A DNA stretch of 64,000 nt from Paracoccus aminovorans (GCF_900005615.1 NZ_LN832559.1:650837-714836), one strand, 5' to 3'; shown: positions 36,576 through 52,597, counted from the stretch's first letter. The notes: generated by a model not told the origin, from the letters alone. Made by a program: numbers and translations.

Positions 36576-36947
36576 ATGGCCGAGGCGAAACGCAGGCTGG
36601 CCGAGATGAACGCGCGCGCCGCCGCGCTCTACAGGGCCGATCCCAAGACCATGGGCGCTTTTCGCGGTCTCATGCTGGCCGCCGGGCGCGAGGGGCGCAT
36701 CGGCCCGGCGATGAAAGAAATGATCGCCCTGGCCGTCGCCATCGGCCGCGGCTGCGAGGATTGCGTGCTCTTTCATGCCGCCGAGGCCCGGGCCCATGGC
36801 GCCGGGCGCGAAGAATTGCTGGAGGTCCTCGCCGTCGCCATCGAGATGTCGGGCGGGCCGGGAACGGTCTATGCGGCCAAGGCGCTCCAGGCCTTCGACC
36901 AGCTGCAGGGCGACGGTGGGGACGTCGGGCCTGAACGCGGGGCTTGA
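36576..36947 (+). CDS. AhpD-like / carboxymuconolactone decarboxylase family protein
   Basis: 123 residues, from an ATG with GGAGG 5 nt upstream; another ATG four codons earlier is possible. The helical core contains CEDCVLFH, the CxxCxxxH redox motif of AhpD-type alkylhydroperoxidases. A role in peroxide or thiol redox reactions is likely; the partner is unknown. It is the first chromosomal gene right of attR, and GAPDH follows 69 nt later on the same strand. Confidence 0.82.
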   Translation: MAEAKRRLAEMNARAAALYRADPKTMGAFRGLMLAAGREGRIGPAMKEMIALAVAIGRGCEDCVLFHAAEARAHGAGREELLEVLAVAIEMSGGPGTVYAAKALQAFDQLQGDGGDVGPERGA

Positions 36948-37016
36948 ACCTGCCGCCCGGCCCCGGCATGGATGCGGGGATGCAGGCGCGCATCCGATCC
37001 GCGCCGGGAGGGGAAC

Positions 37017-38036
37017 GTGACGGACAGGAAGATCAGGCTGGCGCTGAACGGTTTCGGCCGCATCGGCCGCTCGATCCTGCGCATCTGGGCGCAGGGCGGC
37101 TACGAAGACCTGGAACTGGTCTTGATCAACGACATCGCGCCGCTCGACAGCTGCGCCTATCTGTTCGAATACGACAGCGTCTTCGGCCCCTGGCGCGGGC
37201 AGGTCGGCACCGCCGAAGGGGCGCTGGTCGTCGACGGCCGGACGATTCCCTTCCATTCCGCGCCCGACCTGCGCCAGCTGGATCTGGCCGGTATCGACGT
37301 GGTGCTGGAATGCACCGGCATGACCGGCTCGCGCGCGGTGGTCGAGCGCGGGATCGAGGCCGGGGCCAAGGCGGTGCTGATCTCGGGGCCTTCGGACGAG
37401 GCCGATGCCACCGTGGTCATCGGCGCCAACGAATCCGGGCTGGCGGGGCACCGGGTCGTCTCGAACGCCTCTTGCACTACCAATGCGCTGGCGCCGCTGC
37501 TGCGGGTACTGGACGAACGCTTCGGCGTGGTCTCGGGGCAGATGACCACGGTGCATTGCTATACCGGCAGCCAGCCCACGGTGGACAAGCCGCGCGGCGA
37601 TCCGGCGCGGTCGCGGGCGGCGGCGCTGTCGATGGTGCCGACGACGACCAGCGCCGGGCGGCTGATCGGCACCGTGCTGCCGCATCTGGCCGGACGGGTG
37701 GCGGCGCGGGCGATCCGGGTGCCGACCGCCAGCGTCTCCTGCATCGACCTGACCTTTGCCAGCGAGAAGCCGGCGGACGTGGCCTCGGTGAATGCGGTGC
37801 TGAAGGCGGCGGCCGAAACCTCGCCGGTCTTCGGCTGGACCGAGAAGCCGCTGGTGTCGAGCGACCTGCGGGCGCGCCCGGAATCCATCGTGGTCTCGGG
37901 GCGCGAGACCTCGGTGGCGGGCGGGCTGGTCCGGGTCTTCGGCTGGTATGACAACGAATGGGGCTTTTCCAACCGGATGCTGGACATGGCCCGGCTGATG
38001 GGGCGTCGCCCGGACGGGCACGGCGGCGCCGAGTGA
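37017..38036 (+). CDS. gap: Glyceraldehyde-3-phosphate dehydrogenase, type I
   Basis: 339 residues from a GTG preceded by GGGAGGGGA. NAD-binding NGFGRIGRSILR and the adenosine-ribose Asp in LINDIAPLD point to NAD rather than NADP. The nucleophile C153 is in SNASCTTNALAP, and the base His is in TTVHCYTGSQP. The C-terminal WYDNEWGFSNRMLDM is conserved. It oxidises glyceraldehyde-3-phosphate with phosphorylation. The N-terminal substrate region (AYLFEYDSVFGPWRG) differs somewhat from housekeeping GAPDH, so it could be a second isoenzyme. Confidence 0.9.
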   Translation: MTDRKIRLALNGFGRIGRSILRIWAQGGYEDLELVLINDIAPLDSCAYLFEYDSVFGPWRGQVGTAEGALVVDGRTIPFHSAPDLRQLDLAGIDVVLECTGMTGSRAVVERGIEAGAKAVLISGPSDEADATVVIGANESGLAGHRVVSNASCTTNALAPLLRVLDERFGVVSGQMTTVHCYTGSQPTVDKPRGDPARSRAAALSMVPTTTSAGRLIGTVLPHLAGRVAARAIRVPTASVSCIDLTFASEKPADVASVNAVLKAAAETSPVFGWTEKPLVSSDLRARPESIVVSGRETSVAGGLVRVFGWYDNEWGFSNRMLDMARLMGRRPDGHGGAE

Positions 38037-38049
38037 ACGGCTGGCCGTG

Positions 38050-38074
38050 AAAAAGGGGCCGGAAAACCGGCCCC
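38050..38074 (-). terminator. Terminator of katG
   Basis: GGGGCCGG / CCGGCCCC with an AAAA loop (TTTT on the minus strand), followed on the minus strand by a run of five T. It sits between the convergent gap and katG stop codons and favours the katG direction. Confidence 0.75.
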
Positions 38075-38097
38075 GTCACTCGTTACCCACGCTTGGT

Positions 38098-40397
<2,300 letters not shown>

Positions 40398-40432
40398 AAC
40401 CATAATCAAAAATTATGATGGGCGTCGGGCAG

Positions 40433-41554
40433 TCACAGCCAGTACTCGCGCAGGGCGAAATCCCGGTCCAGCAGGACGATCTCGGCGCGGCGGCCGGGGG
40501 CCAGCGCGCCATGGCTGGCTTGCAGGCCCAGCAGCGCCGCGGGCTCGGCCGTGGCCATGCGCAAGGCGCGTTCCGGCGCGATGCCGGCCAGTCGCACCAG
40601 GTTGGCGACGGCCTGCGGCAGGGTCAGGTCGGCCCCGGCCAGGGTGCCGTCGGCCAGCGTCAGCCGGCCGTCGCGGCGCAGGATCTGCCGGCCGCCCAAC
40701 GCCATCTCGGTCAGGTCGGTGCCGGCGAAGGCCATGCAATCGGTGACCAGGAACAGGCCCTCGGGCCGCGCCGCCAGGGCCAGCCGCATCGCCGCCGGAT
40801 GCACATGGATGCCGTCGGCGATCAACCCGGCGCGGGCATCGCCCGACAGCACCGCGCCGGCCAGCCCCGGCGCGCGGTGGCCGATCTGGCTCATGGCGTT
40901 GAACAGATGCGTCGCGCAGCGGGCGCCGGCGGCAAAGGCCGCCTGCGCCGCGTCATAGCTGCAATCGCTGTGGCCCAGGCTGACGATGGCGCCGGCGCCG
41001 GCCAGCGCGGCGATCTGCTGCGGGCTGGCCGCCTCGGGCGCCAGGGTCACCATCAGCGCCGGCAGCTGCCGCGCCGCCTCGCAAAGCCGGGCCAGGTCCT
41101 GTTCGCCCATCGGCCGGATCAGCGCCGGGTCATGCGCGCCCTTGCGCCGCGGGTCCAGATGCGGCCCTTCCAGATGCAGGCCCAGGAATCCCGGCACCTG
41201 CGCCCGCGCCGCGGCGATTCCCAGCGCGACGACATGGGCGGTGGCCTCGGGCGTGTCGGTGATCAGCGTCGGCAGCACCCCCGCCGTGCCCAGGCCGCGA
41301 TGCGCGGCGCAGATGCGGCGCAGGCCGGCGACGTCCGTCCGGCCGTCCAGCATCAACCCGCCGCCGCCGTTCACCTGCAGATCCAGGAAGGCGGGGGCCA
41401 GGATGCCGGTCACCGCGCGGCGGTCCTCGGTGGGCGCCTCGACCTCGGGCAGGATCGCGGCGATCTCGCCTTCCTCGATCACCAGCGCATGGCCGTCGAT
41501 CATGCGGGCGCCGTCGAAGATGCGGGCGCCGGTCAGGACCTCGCGCGCCATCAT
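40433..41554 (-). CDS. nagA: N-acetylglucosamine-6-phosphate deacetylase
   Basis: 373 residues. Motifs include the metal-site region FLGLHLEGPHLDPRRKGAHD, SLGHSDCSYDAA, THLFNAMSQIGHRAPG, and the catalytic Asp region LVTDCMAFAG. It deacetylates GlcNAc-6-phosphate to glucosamine-6-phosphate. The start overlaps the stop of the SIS-domain gene (ATGATGA; either ATG is possible). With the kinase and deaminase upstream, it completes a short pathway from GlcNAc to fructose-6-phosphate. Confidence 0.92.
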   Translation of the reverse strand: MMAREVLTGARIFDGARMIDGHALVIEEGEIAAILPEVEAPTEDRRAVTGILAPAFLDLQVNGGGGLMLDGRTDVAGLRRICAAHRGLGTAGVLPTLITDTPEATAHVVALGIAAARAQVPGFLGLHLEGPHLDPRRKGAHDPALIRPMGEQDLARLCEAARQLPALMVTLAPEAASPQQIAALAGAGAIVSLGHSDCSYDAAQAAFAAGARCATHLFNAMSQIGHRAPGLAGAVLSGDARAGLIADGIHVHPAAMRLALAARPEGLFLVTDCMAFAGTDLTEMALGGRQILRRDGRLTLADGTLAGADLTLPQAVANLVRLAGIAPERALRMATAEPAALLGLQASHGALAPGRRAEIVLLDRDFALREYWL

Positions 41555-42576
41555 AGCGTCTCCGTCACCTTGCGCAGATGCGGCGGCGTGTCGGGGTCGA
41601 AGCCGCGCCGCCGCGCCAGCGCCTCGATGAAGCCGTAGAAGCCGGCGATGGTCACCAGCGGCGCCACCAACGGATGCAGCCCGGAAACGGTGGGCAGGGG
41701 GGTGGCGCCCGCGACCTCGGTGCCGGTGACGAAGACATCCGCCCCCTGCGCCGCCAGACGCTCGGCCGTGGCCCGAAGCTGGGGCAGGGCAGCGTCCTCG
41801 ATTCCCAGCGCCAGCACCGGAAAGCCGGCCTGCACCAGGGCGGCGGGGCCGTGCAGCACCTCGGCGGCGGAATAGGCCTCGGCGTGGATGCCCGAGGTCT
41901 CCTTGAATTTCAGCGCCGCTTCGCAGGCGATGGCGAAGGCCGGGCCGCGGCCCAGGACATAGGCCGACGAGGCCCGCGCCAGCCGCGCCGACAGCGGCGA
42001 CCAGTCGAGCCCCGCCGCCTCGCCGAAGGCCTCGGGCAGGGCGGCCACGGCGTCTTGCAGGGCATGATCCTCGCGCCATTCCGCCAGCAGCGACAGCCCG
42101 GCCAGCACCGAGCAGACGAAGGTCTTGGTCGCGGCGACGCTTTTTTCCTCGCCCGCCTGCAAGGGCAGGCAATGGGCCGAGGCGCGGGCCATCGGGCTGG
42201 TCTCGGCGTTGGTGATGGCGACCGACAGCGCCCCGCCCTGCCCGGCGGCGCGCATCATCTCGACCCCGTCCGGGCTGCGGCCGGATTGCGAGATGCCGAT
42301 GCAGGCCGCCTTGCCCAGCCGCAGCGGCCGGCGATAGACCGAGGCGATCGATGGCCCGACCGAGGCGACCGGCACCCCGGCCTCCAGCTCGATGGCATAT
42401 TTCAGATAGGTGGCGGCATGGTCCGAGGAGCCGCGCGCCACCGTCACCACCAGGTCCGGGTCCTTGCGGCGCAGGGCATGGGCCGCATCCGCCACAGCGT
42501 CGCGCGACAGCGCCAGGAAGCGGGCGGCGGCCTGGGGGATCTCGGCGGTTTCGCGCGCCATATGCGTCTGGCTCAT
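41551..42576 (-). CDS. SIS-domain glucosamine-6-phosphate deaminase (NagB-II / AgaS type)
   Basis: 341 residues with two SIS domains. Phosphosugar-binding loops are VTVARGSSDHAATYLKY, CIGISQSGRSPDGVEM and SVAATKTFVCS. EAALKFKETSGIHAEAYSAAEVLHGP contains the Glu and His typical of GlmS-like isomerases. Without a glutaminase domain it should run the deaminating direction, making fructose-6-phosphate and ammonia. It is coupled by 4-nt overlaps to the kinase gene upstream and nagA downstream. Confidence 0.85.
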   Translation of the reverse strand: MSQTHMARETAEIPQAAARFLALSRDAVADAAHALRRKDPDLVVTVARGSSDHAATYLKYAIELEAGVPVASVGPSIASVYRRPLRLGKAACIGISQSGRSPDGVEMMRAAGQGGALSVAITNAETSPMARASAHCLPLQAGEEKSVAATKTFVCSVLAGLSLLAEWREDHALQDAVAALPEAFGEAAGLDWSPLSARLARASSAYVLGRGPAFAIACEAALKFKETSGIHAEAYSAAEVLHGPAALVQAGFPVLALGIEDAALPQLRATAERLAAQGADVFVTGTEVAGATPLPTVSGLHPLVAPLVTIAGFYGFIEALARRRGFDPDTPPHLRKVTETL

Positions 42577-43460
42577 CTCGGGCTCCTTTCGGCCTGCGCG
42601 GCAGGCGGCGGCGGGTCGTTGACGCCGGCCTCGTCCCGCCGGGCCAGGTGCAGGGCACCGTCCAGGCCGGTTCCCAGCGGCGCCTGCAACCGCCAACGGC
42701 CTTGCAGGCGCGCGGCGTAATGCGGCCCCAGCCCGCCCAGGAACACCACCGGCAGATCGCGGCCGGCCTGCAAGGTCTGAATCATCTCGCCCAGCTGGGC
42801 CACGGCGGCGGCGAAGATGCGCTCGCCCGCCGGGTCGGTGCCGGCGACGATGCGCGGCGCAAAGGCCGCGAATTCCACCGGCCGGGCGCGCAAGCCGAAG
42901 CCGATCACCCCCTCGACCCCGCCCAGTTCGTCCAGCACCGCGCGCAGCAGCGGGGTCGTCGGCGCGAAGCCGTCCTCGGCGCGCAGCGCCTCGGCCAGCA
43001 GCGCCCGGCCCAGCACCGCGCCGCTGCCCTCGTCGCCCAGCAGGAAGCCGCGCCCGCCGTATTGCCGCACCGCGCCGCCGGCCTGCACCGCCAGGACCGA
43101 GCCGGTGCCGACGGCGACGACGATGCCGTCCGCGTCCCCCAGCGCCCCGGCGGCCGCTGTCGCGGCATCGGTGAGGATGCGCGCGCGGCGAAAGGGCAGC
43201 ATGGCTTGCAGCCGGCGGGCGGCGGCGGTGACATTGGCGCCGGCCAGGCCGAGCACGGCGGTCAGTTCCTCCAGGCGGCCGCGACCGGCCTGCAGCAAGG
43301 CGGCGCGGGCGGCGGCGAGGATATTGGCGCAGGCGGCCTCGGTCTCGACCGAGATGTTCGCCGGCCCCGCCGCGCCGCGGCCCAGGATCCGGCCCGAGCC
43401 GTCCGCGACGGCGGCGCGGCAGCCGCTTCCGCCGCCGTCTATGCCCAGGAAATATGCCAT
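42573..43460 (-). CDS. BadF/BadG-type ATPase, probable N-acetylglucosamine kinase
   Basis: 295 residues of the ASKHA fold. The phosphate-1 loop is FLGIDGGGSGCRAAVAD; VVAVGTGSVLAVQAGG and GFLLGDEGSGAVLGRALL are typical of GlcNAc kinases of this family. It would phosphorylate GlcNAc at C6. The ATG has AAAGGAG 7 nt upstream. As first gene of the coupled kinase-SIS-nagA operon it fits salvage of cell-wall or chitin-derived amino sugars. No transporter or GntR regulator is adjacent in this window. Confidence 0.82.
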   Translation of the reverse strand: MAYFLGIDGGGSGCRAAVADGSGRILGRGAAGPANISVETEAACANILAAARAALLQAGRGRLEELTAVLGLAGANVTAAARRLQAMLPFRRARILTDAATAAAGALGDADGIVVAVGTGSVLAVQAGGAVRQYGGRGFLLGDEGSGAVLGRALLAEALRAEDGFAPTTPLLRAVLDELGGVEGVIGFGLRARPVEFAAFAPRIVAGTDPAGERIFAAAVAQLGEMIQTLQAGRDLPVVFLGGLGPHYAARLQGRWRLQAPLGTGLDGALHLARRDEAGVNDPPPPAAQAERSPR

Positions 43461-43548
43461 GGCGACTCCTTTGCGGGGCAAGATAGCAGAACCCCGCCGC
43501 AGCGGGAGGGGGCATCCGCGCCGCCCGATCCTGCGCCGCGCGGCCGCC

Positions 43549-43715
43549 AGCAGACGGCTGAAAAGGCCCCCGCGATGCAGCACAACGGACGGAAAGCGGG
43601 GAAATCGCCTCGACTCGCCCGCAAATGGCCTGCTTTTTTCAGCTGATGCCGGTCGGACCCGGAACGGCTTTCCGTCCCGGCGCTCGCTCGGACTTCTTGT
43701 CCGGCAGCCTGCTAG
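43549..43715. repeat. MITE-like repeat, copy 1, ending at a CTAG stop site
   Basis: About 167 bp. It opens AGCAGACGGCTGAAAAGG and closes CAGCCTGCTAG. A core GACCCGGAACG...TTTCCGTCCCG (43656-43679) is shared with the copy at 63372-63532 in reverse orientation. The terminal CTAG contains the TAG stop of the CDF exporter gene. The copies share ends and core but have diverged elsewhere. Confidence 0.6.
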
Positions 43716-44614
43716 ACCACCACCACGCCCGAATGCTTGGCCTTGTGCTCGGGCTCGACATGGATGGTGATCTGCGCGTCGGGCAGCTTCTTCTTCAGCG
43801 CCTGCTCGATGCGGTCGCAGATCGTATGCGCGGCCTCGACCGTGGTGTGGCCGTCCACCACCAGGTGGAAGTCGATGAAGGTGCGCGGCCCGGCGTGGCG
43901 GGTGCGCAGGTCATGCGCCTCGATGGCGCCGGCCGCCGCGTCCGAGATGGTGGCGCGGATGTCCTCCAGGGTCTCCTCGGCCACCGCCTCGTCCATCAGC
44001 CCCGACAGCGAGCGGGTCATCACCTTCCAGCCCGACCACAGGATGTTCAGCGCCACCAGCGCCGCCAGCGCCGGGTCCAGCACCGCCCAGCCGGTCAGCA
44101 CCGCCAGCGTGACCCCCAGCACCACCCCGACCGAAGAGATCACGTCGGTCAGCAGGTGATGCCCGTCCGCCACCAGCGCCGGCGAACGCAGCGCCCGCCC
44201 GCGCGCGATCAGCACCCAGCACCACCAGCCGTTCAGCGCCGAGGCGGCGACGTTCACCAGCAGGCCCGCCCCCGGCGCCGCCAACACCGGCGGGTTCTGG
44301 AACCCGTCCCAGGCCTCGCGCAGGATCAACAGCGCGGCGACGATGATCATCACCCCCTCCAGCACGGCGCTGAAGAACTCGGCCTTGTGGTGGCCATAGG
44401 GGTGGTCCTTGTCGGCGGGCTTGGCCGCGACGCGGATCGCGATCAGCGCCGCCACCGCGGTGGCCACGTTCACCGTGCTTTCCAGCGCGTCCGACAGCAG
44501 CGCGATCGAGCCGGTCAGCCACCAGGCCAGCGCCTTGAGCCCCAGCACGCTGATACCGACAACGATGCTGCCGAGGGCGAGCTTTTCGGTGCTCGATCGG
44601 GATGATAGGAGCAT
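43712..44614 (-). CDS. Cation diffusion facilitator (CDF) metal exporter
   Basis: 300 residues, from an ATG with GGAAAGG upstream. About six membrane helices carry the metal-site motifs ALLSDALESTVNV and VADGHHLLTDVISS, and DKDHPYGHHKAEFFSAVLEG contains the family's conserved His-rich loop. The cytoplasmic C-terminal domain includes RHAGPRTFIDFHLVVDG. It exports divalent metal (Zn, Fe, Mn or Co) against protons. It follows the LuxR-type gene by 72 nt on the same strand. Its last residues (GVVVV) and TAG stop abut the MITE-like repeat. Confidence 0.88.
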   Translation of the reverse strand: MLLSSRSSTEKLALGSIVVGISVLGLKALAWWLTGSIALLSDALESTVNVATAVAALIAIRVAAKPADKDHPYGHHKAEFFSAVLEGVMIIVAALLILREAWDGFQNPPVLAAPGAGLLVNVAASALNGWWCWVLIARGRALRSPALVADGHHLLTDVISSVGVVLGVTLAVLTGWAVLDPALAALVALNILWSGWKVMTRSLSGLMDEAVAEETLEDIRATISDAAAGAIEAHDLRTRHAGPRTFIDFHLVVDGHTTVEAAHTICDRIEQALKKKLPDAQITIHVEPEHKAKHSGVVVV

Positions 44615-44686
44615 GGGCCGGCCTTTCCGAATCCGTGGAGCGCGCCTTTTAGCGCCGAAGCCCGGCGCCGCCAACCTGTCGGCCGA

Positions 44687-45454
44687 TCAGCGCGACATGA
44701 AGACGGCGGCGGCCTGGGTGCGGTTGACCACGTCCAGCTTGTGGATGATTTCGGCGACATGGTAATCCACCGTCCGCCGCGACATGTCGGTGATCAGCGC
44801 GATTTCGGCATTGGTCTTGCCGCGCGACAGCCAGTCCAGGATCTCGATCTGGCGCGGCGACAGCCGTTTGAGCCGCAGCGCATGGTCCAAGGCCGGGCGG
44901 CGTCCGGCCGACAGGCCCACGGCGCGGCTGCTGAGCAGCCCGGCCAGCACCTGCGCCGCCTGCCGCATCTCGGCGGCGGGAAAGGGCATCGCTCCGCGTG
45001 ACACCAGCGCCAGCATCGAGCGGGTCCCGTCCGCCCGGTTCATCGGCACGGTGACGCCCCAGCGCACGCCGGCGGCGCCGACGAATTCGTGGAACTCGTA
45101 TTCGCCCAGGCGGTGCAGGTCCGGCGTGCGCCACAGCCAGGTCGGCTGCGTGCTGACCGCATGGCGCAGCAGCGGATCGCGGTCGTAGAGGTCCAACTGC
45201 TCGTATTCCCGCAGCGCGCCCTGGGTCCAGGTGGACAGCAGCGATTCCTGCATCACCGAGCGCGGCGTGGGCTTGTCCAGGGCCAGATTGAAGCTCTGGC
45301 AGCCCAGTGCCTCGGCGGCATTGCGCAAGGCGGCGCGCAGTTCGGCCAGCGTCTGGACGGCGGCGGTCTCTTCGGCCGCGCGCGCCAGCACGGCCAGCAG
45401 GCTGGGCGCCTGTGCGCGGGCAAGGTTCTGCTGGGTCTGGTGATCGTCGGGCAT
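44687..45454 (-). CDS. LuxR-family regulator with autoinducer-binding domain (LuxR solo)
   Basis: 255 residues. The N-terminal autoinducer-binding domain has Y84, D93, P94 and W108, which match TraR Y61, D70, P71 and W85. The position of invariant W57 is Ala80. The C-terminal HTH (SPRQIEILDWLSRGKTNAEIALITDMSRRTVDYHVAEIIHKL) is typical of LuxR/GerE. It should bind an N-acyl-homoserine lactone or a related ligand and then DNA. No luxI is present in the window. It may co-transcribe with the CDF exporter. Confidence 0.85.
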   Translation of the reverse strand: MPDDHQTQQNLARAQAPSLLAVLARAAEETAAVQTLAELRAALRNAAEALGCQSFNLALDKPTPRSVMQESLLSTWTQGALREYEQLDLYDRDPLLRHAVSTQPTWLWRTPDLHRLGEYEFHEFVGAAGVRWGVTVPMNRADGTRSMLALVSRGAMPFPAAEMRQAAQVLAGLLSSRAVGLSAGRRPALDHALRLKRLSPRQIEILDWLSRGKTNAEIALITDMSRRTVDYHVAEIIHKLDVVNRTQAAAVFMSR

Positions 45455-45692
45455 GACCGGAACGGGGGCTTCCTCGGAACCATGGGCGGATCGCGGCCAC
45501 TGGTGATTCTACCGGTTGCCGCAGGCAGCGATCTGGATCATGCGGGAAAAGCGGTCGTCGGATCCAGCCCAGTTGCGCCTTCCCGATATAACATTTGAAT
45601 GGCACGCAGGTAATCAGTTTCGGCACAAGGCAGCCGGCTTCGGACTGCGATCGCGGCGACCGCGCCCGGACCTGGAGGGCCGGCGCCGCAAT

Positions 45693-45719
45693 GGAAAAGG
45701 GGCCCGCAGGCCCCTTTCC
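45693..45719 (-). terminator. Terminator of the glt operon
   Basis: GGAAAGGGGCC / GGCCCCTTTTCC on the minus strand form an 11-bp stem with a TGCG loop and a T-rich 3' arm, starting 3 nt past the gltB stop. It lies before the intergenic region of the LuxR gene. Confidence 0.75.
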
Positions 45720-45721
45720 GT

Positions 45722-50259
<4,538 letters not shown>

Positions 50260-50263
<4 letters not shown>

Positions 50264-51030
50264 GTCCGTGACTCCTTCATAAGCTGCCGCGGGGTGCCGG
50301 CGCCCTGGCCGCGCACCATCTGCAGGTCGCAATCATATTCCGGCGTGGTCGAGCCGAAGCCGGGCTGACCGGGGAACGAAAAGCTCACCGGGCTGTCGTT
50401 GGTCTCTTCCCGCGCGCCGGTCCAGTCCTGCGAGGTCTCGACCCCGCCGTAGAAGCGGCCCTGGGCGCGGCTGATGAATTGCTGGCCCTTGCGGGTGATC
50501 AGCACGTCGCCCGACTCGCTGTAGGTGATCAGTTCGAAGCGGGTGACCTCCAGCGCCACGCCGTCGATCTGCACCTTCTCGCCCGTCAGTTCGTCATGGC
50601 CGACATGGTGCAGGCGCTCGCCGTTGTTCGAGCGGGTCCAGAAATCGAAATCGTCCTGCCCGGTCCGGGCCAAGGTGCTGAACGAGGCATGGTCCTCGGC
50701 CGCGTCCTCGAGCACGTCCACCAGCCCCGTGCGCAGGTCGGTGCTTTCCATCCAGCGCGTCTCCTTGTCGATGCGCGATTGGTAGGTGGCGCCCTCGCGA
50801 GTGAAATAGGTCACCCATTGGTCGCCCGGCGCGTCGCCCGAGCAGCGATAATGCTGCGAGACGGTGCAGCTGCGGTTCTGCACCGTCATCTCCAGCTTGC
50901 AGCCCGAGGGCGGGGTGAAATTGGCGGCGCCGGCGGGCAGGGCGAAAAGCGTCAGCAGGGCTGCCGTTCCGGCCGCCAGCGCCTGGCGGTGGATGCGCGG
51001 TGCCCGGTTTGCGCGTCTGGGGTGCGTCAT
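50260..51030 (-). CDS. Periplasmic protein of unknown function between gltD and gltB
   Basis: 256 residues. A basic N-terminus precedes a signal peptide (hydrophobic about 18-33, cleavage near GAANF). The mature part is soluble and beta-rich, with four Cys in the first third (SGCKLEMTVQNRSCTVSQHYRCSG) that could form disulfides, and a later YDCDLQMVRG. Its stop overlaps the gltB start by 4 nt, so it is translated as part of the glt operon. I recognise no family. An exported protein coupled to glutamate synthase is unexpected and has no obvious enzymatic role. Confidence 0.8.
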
Positions 51031-51039
51031 GGTCGCCCC

Positions 51040-52524
51040 CTATTCCGCCGCGATGCGGGCGGCATCGGAGAGGAAGCCGGCGATGCTGTCGGCGGCCTCG
51101 CGGCCGTCGCGGATCGCCCAGACCACCAGGCTGGCGCCGCGCACGATGTCGCCCACGGCAAAGACGCCGGGCAGGCTGGTCTGATGCGTCTGGTAATCGG
51201 CCTTGATCGTGCCCCAGCGGGTCACTTCCAGCCCCTCGACGCCCCAGAGCCGCGGCAGCTCCTCGGGCTCGAAACCCAGCGCCTTGATCACCAGGTCGGC
51301 CGGTTCGTCGTAATCTGCGCCCTCGATCAGTTCAGGCGACTGGCGGCCGCTGACGTCCGGGGCGCCCAGCCGCATCTTCTGGATGCGGACCGAGGCGATG
51401 GCGGGCAGCCCATCCACATCGACCTCTTGCGCCTGCATGGCCTCGCCGGGAACATGGCCGGAAAAGGCGCCGGGGGCGGAAAGCCACACGAATTCGACGC
51501 CCTCTTCCTCGGCGTTCTGTACCTCGCGCTGGCTGCCGGGCATATTGGCGCGGTCGCGGCGATAGAGGCATTTCACCGATTGCGCGCCCTGGCGGATGGC
51601 GGTCCGCACGCAGTCCATGGCGGTGTCGCCGCCGCCGATGACCACGACGCGCTTGCCGCGGGCGTTCAGCTCTCCGTCCTCATAGTCGGGGATCTCGTCG
51701 CCCAGATCGACCCGGTTCGAGGCGGTCAGATAGTCCAGCGCCCGCACCACGCCGCGCGCCTCGGCATTGTCGATGTCCAGGTCGCGGGTCTTGTAGACGC
51801 CGGTCGCGATCAGCACCGCGTCATGCTTGCCGCGGATGGCGTCGAAGCTGATGTCCTCGCCGACATTGGCGTTCAGCACGAATTCGACGCCGCCGTCGCG
51901 CAGCAGCTGGCTGCGGCGCTCGACCACGTCCTTTTCCAGCTTGAAGCCGGGGATGCCGTAGATCAGCAGCCCGCCGGCGCGGTCGTGGCGGTCGTAGACC
52001 GTGACCTGGAAGCCCATGCGGCGCAGCCGGTCGGCGGCGGCCAGGCCGCCGGGACCGGCGCCGATGATGCCGATGGATTCCGGGCGTTCCTGCGCCGGGG
52101 CGGCGGGCTTGACCCAGCCTTCCTCCCAGGCGGTGTCGGTGATGTATTTCTCGATGGCGCCGATGGTGACGGTGCCGTGGCCGGATTGCTCGATGACGCA
52201 ATTGCCTTCGCACAGCCGGTCCTGCGGACAGATGCGGCCGCAGATCTCGGGGAAGGTGTTGGTCTCCTGGCTGCGGAAATAGGCCTCTTGCGTGCGGCCC
52301 TCGGCGGTCAGGCGCAGCCAGTCCGGAATGTTGTTGTGCAGCGGACAATGGCTCTGGCAATAGGGCACGCCGCATTGGCTGCAGCGGCTGGCCTGCTCCT
52401 TGGCCTTGGCATCGGCGAATTCGCGATAGATCTCGTGAAAGTCTTCCCAGCGGGATGCGGCGTCGCGCTTTTCGGGCATCTCGCGCCCGATGGTGACGAA
52501 CTTGAGCATCTTTTGCGTGGCCAT
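51040..52524 (-). CDS. gltD: Glutamate synthase (NADPH) small subunit
   Basis: 494 residues. N-terminal Fe-S motifs are CSQCGVPYCQSHCPLHNNIPDW and CGRICPQDRLCEGNC. FAD-binding GIIGAGPGGLAAADRL and NAD(P)-binding VVVIGGGDTAMDC follow, with the second FAD motif in GVFAVGDIVRGASLVVWAI. It supplies electrons from NADPH to GltB. It is first of the gltD / periplasmic gene / gltB transcript, 9 nt before the periplasmic gene. A pair of inverted CTGACCTATTT sites lies upstream. Confidence 0.96.
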   Translation of the reverse strand: MATQKMLKFVTIGREMPEKRDAASRWEDFHEIYREFADAKAKEQASRCSQCGVPYCQSHCPLHNNIPDWLRLTAEGRTQEAYFRSQETNTFPEICGRICPQDRLCEGNCVIEQSGHGTVTIGAIEKYITDTAWEEGWVKPAAPAQERPESIGIIGAGPGGLAAADRLRRMGFQVTVYDRHDRAGGLLIYGIPGFKLEKDVVERRSQLLRDGGVEFVLNANVGEDISFDAIRGKHDAVLIATGVYKTRDLDIDNAEARGVVRALDYLTASNRVDLGDEIPDYEDGELNARGKRVVVIGGGDTAMDCVRTAIRQGAQSVKCLYRRDRANMPGSQREVQNAEEEGVEFVWLSAPGAFSGHVPGEAMQAQEVDVDGLPAIASVRIQKMRLGAPDVSGRQSPELIEGADYDEPADLVIKALGFEPEELPRLWGVEGLEVTRWGTIKADYQTHQTSLPGVFAVGDIVRGASLVVWAIRDGREAADSIAGFLSDAARIAAE

Positions 52525-52597
52525 GGCTGCGCGTCCTTCGGCAGGGGGTGTCCCCTGCCTGATAGATCAGCCCGCAGCCGAATAAAAGTCATCTAAG

